In this document: positions 1 to 7,784 of the stretch, in pieces | How positions within the stretch are numbered: the first letter of the stretch is position 1 | Layout: each line of letters begins with the position of its first letter | Assembly: GCF_963676065.1 (NCBI RefSeq) | Contig: NZ_OY780933.1 | Coordinates: forward strand, 620,001 to 684,000 | Origin: Maridesulfovibrio sp. | GTDB lineage: Bacteria; Desulfobacterota; Desulfovibrionia; Desulfovibrionales; Desulfovibrionaceae | Direction of reading: 5' to 3' | DNA: 64,000 nucleotides | The notes under the pieces: generated by a model | What the model was told of the DNA's origin: nothing | The model's database searches: none | The model's input: the letters and a program-made list of their open reading frames with translations, nothing else | Translations under genes and position numbers: made by a program

Positions 1-876
1 CCATGCGCCAACCGGACCGTAACCGTCTTTAAAACGAGCGGGTACGAAGCGGTTTTCCATCATGGTCATTTCAGCGCCAACCTGTGCACACATGGTGTAG
101 GTGGAACCAGCGTTCCATACGGGATACCATGCACGACCCATACCTTCACCAGTGGAGCGAGGACGGTAAACGTTTACAGCACCACCGCAAGCTACAACAG
201 CTGCGTTACATTTGAAAACATATACTTTGTTTTCACGAGTGGAGAAACCTACAGCACCAGCGATACGGTTGGGTTCGTTGGCATCAAGAAGCATCTTAAC
301 GATGAAGATACGTTCCATGTAGTTATCTTCGCCGAGAGCCATTTTAGCAGCTTCAGCAACGATACATTTGTAGGACTCACCGTTGATCATCATCTGCCAG
401 CGACCGGAACGAACGCAAGCGTCGCCGTTACGCAGGGAGAGACCAGCTGCTTTAGCAGCTGCACCGTCGAGGTTCTTACCGTCTTTTTTGATCCAGCAGG
501 GAAGGCCCCACTCTTCAAAAAGGTGAACGGAATCATCAACGTGACGGCCGAGGTCAAAAATAAGGTCTTCACGAACGAGGCCCATGAGGTCAGTACGAAC
601 CATGCGTACGTAGTCATCAGCGTCATTTTCGCCAAGGTATGTGTTGATAGCGGAAAGACCCTGTGCAACAGCACCGGAACGTTCCATAGCAGCTTTATCG
701 AGAAGCATGATGGACATATCGCCACCAACTTTTTCGATCCAACGGCATGCTTCATAAGCAACACCGCAGTTACCCATACCACCACCGACGAGGAGCAGGT
801 CGACGTCTTTTTCTATAAGCTCAGGTTCTGCGAGAGCAACACCTTTAGAAGCTTCTTTACTAGGGAGAAGAGGCAT
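1..876 (-). CDS. aprA: Adenylylsulfate (APS) reductase alpha subunit, 3' end outside window
   Basis: Catalytic FAD subunit of dissimilatory APS reductase, which reduces APS to sulfite and AMP in the cytoplasm. Only the first 292 codons lie in the window; the frame is open to base 1. Visible: start ATG at 876 with an AGGAGGAAA ribosome site just upstream, a flavin dinucleotide motif GGGMGNCG at residues 31-38, then typical AprA sequence (DKAAMERSGAVAQGLSAIN, RPRSTGEGMGRAWYPVWNAG). It lies 65 bases downstream of aprB on the same strand, so it is co-transcribed with its Fe-S partner. In related organisms qmoABC follows aprA; that would lie to the left of the window. Identity is very secure; only completeness is unknown. 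Confidence 0.97.
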   Translation of the reverse strand, partial: MPLLPSKEASKGVALAEPELIEKDVDLLLVGGGMGNCGVAYEACRWIEKVGGDMSIMLLDKAAMERSGAVAQGLSAINTYLGENDADDYVRMVRTDLMGLVREDLIFDLGRHVDDSVHLFEEWGLPCWIKKDGKNLDGAAAKAAGLSLRNGDACVRSGRWQMMINGESYKCIVAEAAKMALGEDNYMERIFIVKMLLDANEPNRIAGAVGFSTRENKVYVFKCNAAVVACGGAVNVYRPRSTGEGMGRAWYPVWNAGSTYTMCAQVGAEMTMMENRFVPARFKDGYGPVGAW

Positions 877-941
877 GTTTCCTCCTTAATTAGGTTTTAG
901 ATTACGTGAATTAATACACCTAAGCCAATGCTTAGCAGTGA

Positions 942-1427
942 TTAATCCAGATCCTTCCAAGCTGTGGTCTTGTCAGCATCAGCAACGTCAAACTTCTGTC
1001 CGAGAACTTCTTTGGGCTTAGCCAGTTCAGTTTCGGTGAAGAGGAGTTCGCTGTCGAGATCGCCCGGCTCGGGTTTACCTTCATAAGGTTTGATAGAACC
1101 TTCAGCGGTAGTGCGGATGGGGAACTTGAAGCGTTTTACGTTTCCATTACGGAATTTAACGGTCCACATGATGTCTTCAGCGGAACGCATGGGGATAGAA
1201 GTACCGCCCATGGGTGCGAAGTCACCGTAGGGACGTGCTTCGATAGCGCCCTGGGGACAAATTTTAACGCAGGAGTAACACTCCCAGCATCCTTCGGGTT
1301 CCTGGTTGTAAGCCCGCATTTCTTCGGGATCCAGGATCATCAGATCGTTAGGGCAGATGTACATGCAGGCGGTCTTTTCGCCACCTTTACAGCCATCACA
1401 CTTTTCCGGATTGACAAAGGTCGGCAT
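942..1427 (-). CDS. aprB: APS reductase beta subunit (two [4Fe-4S] ferredoxin)
   Basis: Electron-transfer subunit that passes electrons to the FAD of AprA. The 161-residue protein has two four-cysteine clusters: C10, C13, C21, C25 with the AprB-type spacing CDGCKGGEKTACMYICP, and C47, C50, C53, C57 (CWECYSCVKICP). The AprB-specific ARPYGDFAPMGG segment follows the second cluster, then a C-terminal tail of about 80 residues that in known structures wraps around AprA. The start is set by AGGAGGA seven bases upstream. It is the first gene of the aprBA operon, read leftward from a promoter near 1521-1549. Length is within the normal family range. Confidence 0.97.
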   Translation of the reverse strand: MPTFVNPEKCDGCKGGEKTACMYICPNDLMILDPEEMRAYNQEPEGCWECYSCVKICPQGAIEARPYGDFAPMGGTSIPMRSAEDIMWTVKFRNGNVKRFKFPIRTTAEGSIKPYEGKPEPGDLDSELLFTETELAKPKEVLGQKFDVADADKTTAWKDLD

Positions 1428-1510
1428 ACCTAGTCCTCCTAAAAGGGTTTAATGTTATCAATCACCGACATCCTATAACCATTTATAATCTTGCCTAATG
1501 TTCAAGGCTC

Positions 1511-1524
1511 GTGAAATTAGTAAC
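1511..1524. promoter_or_regulatory. Imperfect GTGA-N6-TCAC-like element at the aprBA promoter
   Basis: GTGAAATTAGTAAC has the form GTGA-N6-TAAC, one mismatch from the GTGA-N6-TCAC dyads found upstream of sat and dsrM. It overlaps the candidate -10 region of aprBA, where bound repressor would block transcription. A second GTGAAATT half-site begins at 1557. Taken alone it is weak; its interest is that it recurs at all three sulfate-reduction promoters. Confidence 0.35.
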
Positions 1525-1549
1525 TATCAAGCCCCACACACGGTGTCAA
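1521..1549 (-). promoter_or_regulatory. Probable sigma70 promoter of aprBA
   Basis: On the minus strand a perfect -35 box TTGACA (1549-1544) is followed after 17 bases by TAGTTA (1526-1521), a weak -10. The implied start lies about 90 bases before the aprB ATG. A dyad-like element (1511-1524) overlaps the -10/start region. The -35 box is clear; the -10 choice is uncertain. Confidence 0.5.
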
Positions 1550-2055
1550 GACGAAAGTGAAATTTAGAACAAGCTAATCTCAAGTCCGCAATACAAATGG
1601 TTCTGAAACACTGTTGCCAGTTCACGATGCCGCAAAAAACAGCACCGGTCTTTTCGCAACAAAACAATAATGTGTTCCATCATGGGTTGGTATTTAGTTC
1701 AATCTAGCCTTTAATTGCAAGCCTTTTTTTCAGAATATGAGATTTTCTTCACAACAACTCTAACAATTTGATTTTACACACCAAGAACGTAGAGATTCAC
1801 CTGATTTTCTCTAGACTAACTTCAAAAATACTTATCATATAATATGCACAATTCTTGATAGGCTTAAGAATAGAGATAATGAAGACAAACGATCTCGAAT
1901 ATCTTTCATACAAAAAACAGCTAACAGTTAAACCCTGCCTGCCCCTGCTCAAGATCTTTTTTTGGACCTCTTTTTGTGTCCTTCATAACAGACTATAATC
2001 AAAGTAATTTTTACGAATAGATTTCCCTTAATCTTCACTCTTTAGAACAGAGCAA
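1550..2055. other. AT-rich intergenic region between aprB and sat control elements
   Basis: About 500 bases of AT-rich sequence without a convincing gene on either strand. The only longer open frame nearby (2035-2217, minus) has no ribosome site, covers the sat promoter and operator-like dyad, and is rejected. I see no tRNA-like or clear terminator structure here. Confidence 0.5.
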
Positions 2056-2069
2056 GTGAAAAATTTCAC
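2056..2069. promoter_or_regulatory. Inverted repeat GTGAAA-AA-TTTCAC upstream of sat (Rex- or CRP/FNR-type site)
   Basis: GTGAAAAATTTCAC is a dyad with 6-bp arms and a 2-bp spacer. It matches the core of Rex operators (GTGAA-N4-TTCAC) and also the GTGA-N6-TCAC core of CRP/FNR-type sites. It lies 18 bases upstream of the TTGACA -35 box. Rex is known to repress sat in Desulfovibrio vulgaris, so Rex is the favoured reading; assignment to a specific regulator is inference. Confidence 0.6.
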
Positions 2070-2087
2070 CCCTTTTCAAATTTGCCC

Positions 2088-2116
2088 TTGACATTTCTTT
2101 CACAAACCATTCATAA
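2088..2116 (+). promoter_or_regulatory. Probable sigma70 promoter of sat
   Basis: TTGACA (2088-2093), a 17-base spacer, then TCATAA (2111-2116). The implied transcript has a leader of about 200 nt before the sat ATG. That leader contains a GCCTCC...GGAGGC hairpin around 2229-2252 and ends with a strong AAGGAG ribosome site. Confidence 0.5.
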
Positions 2117-2330
2117 CGCCTTTTAAGCTTTATGGAGAAAATGCTTTTTGGGCTTTCTTGAAAGTCCACTCCATGATATTTGTTTTTACGAATTTTCGTT
2201 CCGCAGACCCGCCTCATTTATATGAAGCGCAGCCTCCACAGTTTACCCGGAGGCCGAGGATTTCTAATCTGGAGGTCTTGCGGAAGGGCCAAGGTGTTGA
2301 AAAAAATAATTACTACAAGGAGACGTAAAC

Positions 2331-3611
2331 ATGTCTAAGCTCGTAGCCCCTCACGGTGGTAAAGGTCTTGTATGCTGCCTGCTCGAAGGAGCAGAACTCG
2401 CTGCTGAACAGAAAAAGGCAGAAGGTCTGAAGCAGATCGAAATTTCCGCCCGCGCAAAGGGTGACCTCATCATGATGGGATGTGGTGGTTTCTCTCCCCT
2501 GAACGGCTTCATGGGTAAAGCAGACTGGAAAGGCGTTTGTGAAAAATTCCTGATGGAAGACGGCACTTTCTGGCCTGTTCCGGTTACCCTCGATTCCGAT
2601 GACGAAAGCGTCAAAGTCGGTGACGAGATTGCTCTCGTTAACGATGGTACCGTATACGCTACCATGCAGATCACCGAAAAATACGAAATGTCCGAAGAAG
2701 ACAAGAAATGGGAATGCTACCAGGTCTTCAAAGGTGAAGGCGAAGAATCTGCTGACGATATCTTCTGGAAAACCGCACTTGAAGATCACCCCGGTGTTCA
2801 GATGGTTATGGCTCAGAAGAAGTACAACCTCGCCGGTCCCGTTAAAGTTCTTTCCGAAGGTGAATACCCCGAACAGTACAAAGGCGTTTACCTGCGTCCC
2901 GCAGAAACCCGTGCAATGTTCGACGAAAAAGGCTGGTCCACAGTTTCTGCTCTCCAGCTGCGTAACCCCATGCACCGCTCTCACGAATTCCTGGCAAAAA
3001 TTTCCATCGAAGTTTGTGACGGTTGTCTGATCCACTCCCTGATCGGTAACCTCAAACCGGGCGACATTCCTGCTGACGTTCGTGTTAAAGCTATTGACAC
3101 TCTCGTTGAGCACTACTTTGTTAAAGAAAACGTTATCCAGGCTGGTTACCCCCTCGATATGCGTTACGCTGGTCCTCGCGAAGGCCTTCTCCACGCTACC
3201 TTCCGTCAGAACTACGGTGTTAACCGCATGCTGATCGGTCGTGACCACGCTGGTGTTGGTGACTTCTACGGTCTGTTCGAAGCTCAGGAAATTTTCGACA
3301 AAATTCCTTACGCAACTGAAGCTTGCCCCGAACCAGGCAAAGCACTTCTTTGCGAACCCATGAAAATTGACTGGACTTTCTACTGCTACAAATGTGACGG
3401 CATGGCTTCCCTGAGAACCTGCCCCCACAACAAAGAAGAGCGCGTAATCCTTTCCGGTACCAAACTGCGTAAAGCTCTCTCTGAAGGCGCTGAAATCGTA
3501 GATCACTTCGGTCGTGACGAAGTTCTCGTACAGCTCCGTGAATACTACGAAGGCCTCACTGAAAAAGTTGAAGTCAAAATGCAGGGTGCTGCTTCCGGCG
3601 ACGCCATGTAA
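2331..3611 (+). CDS. sat: Sulfate adenylyltransferase (ATP sulfurylase)
   Basis: Activates sulfate with ATP to APS, the first step of dissimilatory sulfate reduction. The 426-residue protein is the prokaryotic single-chain Sat type. Visible motifs: [11 protein letters not shown] (209-219, nucleotide-binding HxxH), GRDHAGVG (303-310), and a C-terminal zinc-type set C352, C355, C364 and H366 (CYKCDG...TCPHN). The ATG is preceded by AAGGAG. It is monocistronic: an intrinsic terminator follows within 30 bases. It diverges from aprBA, placing the first two sulfate-reduction enzymes on either side of one regulatory region. Codon use is strongly biased, consistent with very high expression. Confidence 0.98.
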   Translation: MSKLVAPHGGKGLVCCLLEGAELAAEQKKAEGLKQIEISARAKGDLIMMGCGGFSPLNGFMGKADWKGVCEKFLMEDGTFWPVPVTLDSDDESVKVGDEIALVNDGTVYATMQITEKYEMSEEDKKWECYQVFKGEGEESADDIFWKTALEDHPGVQMVMAQKKYNLAGPVKVLSEGEYPEQYKGVYLRPAETRAMFDEKGWSTVSALQLRNPMHRSHEFLAKISIEVCDGCLIHSLIGNLKPGDIPADVRVKAIDTLVEHYFVKENVIQAGYPLDMRYAGPREGLLHATFRQNYGVNRMLIGRDHAGVGDFYGLFEAQEIFDKIPYATEACPEPGKALLCEPMKIDWTFYCYKCDGMASLRTCPHNKEERVILSGTKLRKALSEGAEIVDHFGRDEVLVQLREYYEGLTEKVEVKMQGAASGDAM

Positions 3612-3640
3612 TTTAAGTAGTACCACTACTTGCTTATTCA

Positions 3641-3680
3641 GGGGGGAGGCGGCTAACGCCTCTCCCCTTTTTTCTTTTTT
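3641..3680 (+). terminator. Intrinsic terminator of sat
   Basis: GC-rich hairpin formed by GGGGAGGCG and CGCCTCTCCCC around a short CTAA loop, followed by a long T-rich tract. Confidence 0.85.
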
Positions 3681-3722
3681 TACGGGCAGATAGGGAGTCT
3701 TTTTCATACGCAAAAGCAAGGG

Positions 3723-3751
3723 TTGCCCATTATTTGAATTCGCGCTATTAA
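3723..3751 (+). promoter_or_regulatory. Probable promoter of the chorismate-mutase/EPSPS-like gene
   Basis: TTGCCC (3723-3728), 17-base spacer, TATTAA (3746-3751), placed between the sat terminator and the 3791 start. The gene therefore appears to be transcribed independently of sat. Confidence 0.45.
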
Positions 3752-3790
3752 ATTGGACTTCTCTACATCACATTTCAGGAAACAAAAAGA

Positions 3791-5431
3791 ATGCCCGAAT
3801 ATAAAAAATTTGACAGAAACGGTGCCTCCGCACCGCGCAGACAGTCCCTGCTCGACGAAATCAAAGAGCTGGACGCACGACTCCTTTCCCTCGTATCCCG
3901 CAGAAATTACCTCATGGGTAAAGCTGCTTCCAAACGGAAACAAAAAGGTTTGCCTCTTGGCGACCCGGATATGGAAAGACGAATTTTTGAAACATGGACC
4001 TCAGAAGCAGGTAATAAAAAATTTGATATTAAAACTGCCCGTCGCGTATTCGAGCAGTTGAACAACCTAGCATACGCAGCCGTTGCCAAACCGGAAAACC
4101 GCAAGCTTTCCACCTACATTCTTTCTCCTCCCCGCAAACCGGTAAACGTCACTTTTGACGGTCCCGGCTCTCTGCTGCAGTCCAAATTCTGGATTGCCCT
4201 AAGTGCGGTGTCCGGAGCTGAGAGTAGGATGGCACCCCTGTGCGTCAATGACCAGCTGACTGAACTTATCAAGGCTTTCAACCAGGCTGGCGCGCATATC
4301 TCCTGGGACGGTGATGCCGTTGAATCCCGCGCAGGAGACGGCATTGAATTTGAGGAAAAGCTAGTCTTCGCCGGTGACGACGCCATGACTATGTTCCTCA
4401 CTATTGCTTTCGGACTGAAAACTGTCGGCAAATTCAAAATTGCCGGCGGCCCCATCCTTAAACAATATGATTCAAGACCTCTCGCCGAAGTCCTGTCTCC
4501 GCTTGGTGCACGACTGAACACCCTTGATCTTCAGAGTCATGGCCTGCCGGCCAGACTTGAATGCGGCGGACGCATGGCTTCTTCTATTGAAATTTCTAAT
4601 GATATTCCTTCTGAATTTGTTGCCGCCCTCGCACTTGCAGCATGGACATATCCTCAGGGCCTTACAATTAAATTCCCGAAAAACTGGCACGGAATGGAAC
4701 TGCTGCAGGAAGTGGTCTCGGTTCTCAAAAAATGCGCTGTTAAAGTTTCGCTTAGCGATACTGAATGCCGCATCCCCGCAACTGAGAAAATTTCCATCCC
4801 TGAGCAGCCGAAAATTGCGCTGGAGCCCGAACTTTGTGCCGCGCTGTTATCCATCCCCGCTTTCAGCGACGGGAAGGTTACCATCAACGGAAACTGGCCC
4901 AAATCCGCAGTTGCTGACGATGCGCTGCAAGCTCTTAGAACCGGCGGAGTTAATGTTAGTATTTCTGCTGAAAGCATCACCGCGACCAAAGGTGAAGCCG
5001 CAGCTGACGCATCTTTCGATTTCGGAAATGCAAACGCTCTCTTCCCTATCGGACTCGCTTTAGCGCTGAATTCGCGCTCCGAATGCAAACTGAGCAACAT
5101 CGATGATGAAGTGCTCTTTGAACAGGGAATTGAACTGCTCGAACGCCTCGGCATCAGGTATGAACGTGGCGAAGACAGTCTGACTGTCATTCCCGGCAGA
5201 CTCAAGTGGGATGAAGCATGGTCCGCACCGACCCCCTTCTTCGGTATCGCTCTCGGACTTCTGGCATGGATGCGCCCCGGAATATCCATAGACAACCCCG
5301 GCGATATTAATGATCTCTGGCCCCGTTATTGGACTCTCTACAACAATCTGCCTGAAATTGACGGACTCAAAGCCCCTGAGGTTAAGACAAAAGATGAATC
5401 AAAAACCAGAAGAAGAATTAAAATCGATTAG
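3791..5431 (+). CDS. Chorismate-mutase-like/EPSP-synthase-like fusion protein, probably catalytically degenerate
   Basis: 546 residues. Residues 17-105 look like an AroQ-type chorismate mutase helix bundle (LLDEIKELDARLLSLVSRR, then GDPDMERRIF); residues 118-525 resemble the two-lobed EPSP synthase fold. By my hand alignment to the E. coli enzymes, EPSPS active-site residues are mostly lost. The PGSKSxSNR loop reads PGSLLQSKF (125-133), so the catalytic Lys and Arg are gone, and the NAGTAMRP, D313, E341/R344, NDHR and C-terminal Lys regions are not conserved; only SRP near 240 survives. The mutase half keeps an Asp and Glu but lacks the helix-1 Arg, Ser84 and Gln88 equivalents. The frame is intact, so a non-enzymatic or new role is possible. 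No aromatic-pathway genes are nearby. AGGAAA precedes the start. Confidence 0.7.
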   Translation: MPEYKKFDRNGASAPRRQSLLDEIKELDARLLSLVSRRNYLMGKAASKRKQKGLPLGDPDMERRIFETWTSEAGNKKFDIKTARRVFEQLNNLAYAAVAKPENRKLSTYILSPPRKPVNVTFDGPGSLLQSKFWIALSAVSGAESRMAPLCVNDQLTELIKAFNQAGAHISWDGDAVESRAGDGIEFEEKLVFAGDDAMTMFLTIAFGLKTVGKFKIAGGPILKQYDSRPLAEVLSPLGARLNTLDLQSHGLPARLECGGRMASSIEISNDIPSEFVAALALAAWTYPQGLTIKFPKNWHGMELLQEVVSVLKKCAVKVSLSDTECRIPATEKISIPEQPKIALEPELCAALLSIPAFSDGKVTINGNWPKSAVADDALQALRTGGVNVSISAESITATKGEAAADASFDFGNANALFPIGLALALNSRSECKLSNIDDEVLFEQGIELLERLGIRYERGEDSLTVIPGRLKWDEAWSAPTPFFGIALGLLAWMRPGISIDNPGDINDLWPRYWTLYNNLPEIDGLKAPEVKTKDESKTRRRIKID

Positions 5432-5648
5432 TATTCCCGAAATCGAAGTTGAAATTGAAAACTTTAAGAAGGAATTGGATCTTTGCAAGCAGCGGACTAA
5501 AACGCTGATGGCTAGTGAAAAACCTTCTGAAGAAATCTTTTTTGCAAAAGAAATATTTGAATCTCAGCAGGACAAACTGCGTCTGGAAGCAGAGATTGAC
5601 ATACGTCAACGAAAAATCAACCGAATGCGCCTCGGAATGGAAGGATAA
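5394..5648 (+). CDS. Small charged coiled-coil protein, unknown function
   Basis: 84 residues from ATG 5394. I chose this start because the longer frame back to 5310 lies wholly inside the upstream gene, while GAGGT sits about ten bases before 5394. The gene overlaps the end of the EPSPS-like gene by 38 bases in another frame, implying translational coupling. The protein is Glu/Lys-rich and predicted almost fully helical (EIEVEIENFKKELDLCKQ, then a second helix ending RQRKINRMRLGMEG), with no membrane segment or signal. I do not recognise a family. Its tight overlap suggests it functions with the upstream fusion protein. Confidence 0.6.
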   Translation: MNQKPEEELKSISIPEIEVEIENFKKELDLCKQRTKTLMASEKPSEEIFFAKEIFESQQDKLRLEAEIDIRQRKINRMRLGMEG

Positions 5649-5768
5649 CTGCCCCGTCGATCATAACAGCTTTAGCGGGCACTTTATGAAATTCACGGGA
5701 ATTCTACGTACAACAGAACACTTAGTTCAAATCAGCTTATTAAAAAGCGCAATCACACCGGAGGTATC

Positions 5769-7685
5769 ATGGGTTTAAACATTACTGAAAAGATCATATC
5801 TGCTCATCTGTTAAGTGGAGAAATGGAGCCGGGCACAGAAGTCGGGCTACGAATTGATCAGACACTTACTCAGGATGCCACCGGTACGATGGCTTATCTG
5901 CAATTTGAAGCCATGGGCATTGACAAGGTGCAGACAGAACTTTCTGTAAGCTATGTCGACCACAACACCTTGCAGATGGGTTTTCGCAACCCTGATGACC
6001 ACCAGTACCTGCGCACCGTCGCAGCCAAACATGGTGTAGTGTTCTCTCCCGCAGGAACCGGAATCTGTCACCAGCTGCATCTGGAGAACTTCGCTAAACC
6101 CGGTAAAACCCTGATCGGTTCCGACAGTCACACCCCCACCGCCGGTGGACTCGGCATGCTTGCCATGGGTGCGGGCGGACTTTCAGTTGCCCTGGCTATG
6201 GCAGGTCAGCCTTACTCAATCCCCATGCCGCAAGTAGTTAAGGTCGAGCTGACCGGAGCACTCACAGGCTGGGCTTCCGCGAAGGACATCATCCTTAAGC
6301 TGTTGCAGATCAAGACAGTTAAAGGCGGCGTAGGTAAAGTCTTTGAATTTGCGGGCGAAGGTGTAAAAACTCTCTCCGTACCTGAACGAGCTGTTATCAC
6401 TAATATGGGTGCGGAACTGGGTGCGACCACTTCCATCTTCCCCAGTGATGACAACACCAAAACTTTCCTCAAGGCCATGGGCCGCGAAGAAGATTGGTCC
6501 GAACTGATTGCCGACGCAGACGCAACATACGCCGAAGTTGTCGAAATCAACCTTTCCGAACTTGAACCCATGGTAGCACAGCCGCATATGCCCGACCGGG
6601 TTGTTACTGTTAAGTCCCTTGCCGGACTGAAGGTCAACCAGTCCGCCATCGGCTCATGCACAAACTCTTCTTACTCCGACCTGAAGACAACAGCGCAGAT
6701 CCTGCAGGGTCAGCAGTTGCCGCAAGGAGTGGACCTGATGATCTCCCCCGGCTCAAAGCAGGTTCTGAAAATGCTTGCTTCCGATGGGCTGATCGCCAAC
6801 TTCCTCGATTCCGGCGCCAGACTGCTGGAATGCACCTGTGGTCCCTGTATCGGAATGGGCGGTTCTCCGACATCAGCAGGAGTCAGCGTACGTACCTTCA
6901 ACCGTAACTTTGAAGGCCGCAGCGGAACTCAGGATGCGCAGGTATACCTCGCAAGTCCGCAGACTGCTGCCAAGCTTGCTCTTGCCGGTGAATTTACCGA
7001 TCCCGCAACATGGGGTACTCCTCCGGCCAAAATCGATTTCCCGGATGAAGTTCCTTCCATCCGCCACCTGTTCATCTTCCCGCCTGAAAACGGTGCTGAA
7101 GTTGAAATCGTGCGCGGACCGAATATTGTTCCCCTTGAAACCTTCTCCGCCCTTCCGGATCAGATTTCCTCGGAAATCCGTCTGAAAGTCGAAGATGACA
7201 TTACCACCGACCACATTCTGCCCGCAGGAGCCCAGATTACTGCTCTACGCTCTAACATCCCGGCCATCAGTGAGTATATCTTCAGCCGCGTTGATGAAGG
7301 ATTTGTCGGTCGCATGAAGGCCGCCGAGAGCGGAATCATTCTTGGCGGAGAAAACTACGGTCAGGGTTCCAGTCGCGAGCATGCAGCCCTCGGCCCCCGT
7401 CATCTAGGGGTTGTAGCAGTTATTACCAAATCTCTTGCTCGTATTCACAGGGCAAATCTTATCAATTTTGGTATTCTACCCCTTGTACTCTCTGAAAAGA
7501 GTGATTACGACAAACTATCTGAAGGTAGTAAATTGACCATCGATACCACCAGCATAACCCCGGGCGGCGAAACCGTGGTCACTGCTGACGGCATCGAAAT
7601 CAAGGTCAAAAACGATCTTTCAACGAAAGAACTGGATATTATTAAAGCCGGTGGACTGCTGAACTACGTCGGCAAACAATTGTAA
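5769..7685 (+). CDS. acn: Aconitate hydratase, short (about 640-residue) bacterial/archaeal form
   Basis: Interconverts citrate and isocitrate through a [4Fe-4S] cluster in the cytoplasm. The 638-residue protein has cluster ligands C297 (SCTNSS), C357 and C360 (CTCGPCIGMGG), the substrate motif GSDSHTPTAGGLG (117-129), and the swivel-domain signature ENYGQGSSREHAALGPRHLG near residue 530. It is shorter than the 890-residue AcnA and belongs to the compact aconitase group common in deltaproteobacteria and archaea. The start is set by GGAGG seven bases upstream. Sulfate reducers use it in a partial citric acid cycle leading to glutamate. Confidence 0.95.
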   Translation: MGLNITEKIISAHLLSGEMEPGTEVGLRIDQTLTQDATGTMAYLQFEAMGIDKVQTELSVSYVDHNTLQMGFRNPDDHQYLRTVAAKHGVVFSPAGTGICHQLHLENFAKPGKTLIGSDSHTPTAGGLGMLAMGAGGLSVALAMAGQPYSIPMPQVVKVELTGALTGWASAKDIILKLLQIKTVKGGVGKVFEFAGEGVKTLSVPERAVITNMGAELGATTSIFPSDDNTKTFLKAMGREEDWSELIADADATYAEVVEINLSELEPMVAQPHMPDRVVTVKSLAGLKVNQSAIGSCTNSSYSDLKTTAQILQGQQLPQGVDLMISPGSKQVLKMLASDGLIANFLDSGARLLECTCGPCIGMGGSPTSAGVSVRTFNRNFEGRSGTQDAQVYLASPQTAAKLALAGEFTDPATWGTPPAKIDFPDEVPSIRHLFIFPPENGAEVEIVRGPNIVPLETFSALPDQISSEIRLKVEDDITTDHILPAGAQITALRSNIPAISEYIFSRVDEGFVGRMKAAESGIILGGENYGQGSSREHAALGPRHLGVVAVITKSLARIHRANLINFGILPLVLSEKSDYDKLSEGSKLTIDTTSITPGGETVVTADGIEIKVKNDLSTKELDIIKAGGLLNYVGKQL

Positions 7686-7694
7686 GTGAGTTAT

Positions 7695-7726
7695 GGCAGG
7701 AAGGCCGTGTAAGCGACCTTCCTGCC
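7695..7726 (+). terminator. Hairpin after aconitase gene
   Basis: Perfect 10-bp stem GGCAGGAAGG / CCTTCCTGCC with a 12-base loop. The following T-run is short and interrupted, so it may be a weak terminator or an mRNA-stabilising stem. Confidence 0.5.
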
Positions 7727-7784
7727 TGTTTAATAGAATAAACATTAGAAAGCAGCCCTGCTGCAAACGGAGATTGAAGAAGCC

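Noticed and set aside
2035-2217. 60-codon minus-strand frame upstream of sat
   Set aside because: No ribosome site, overlaps the sat promoter and dyad, and the translation shows no family pattern.
2313-3719. Long minus-strand frame opposite sat
   Set aside because: Shadow of the sat coding sequence produced by its strong codon bias; sat itself is certain.
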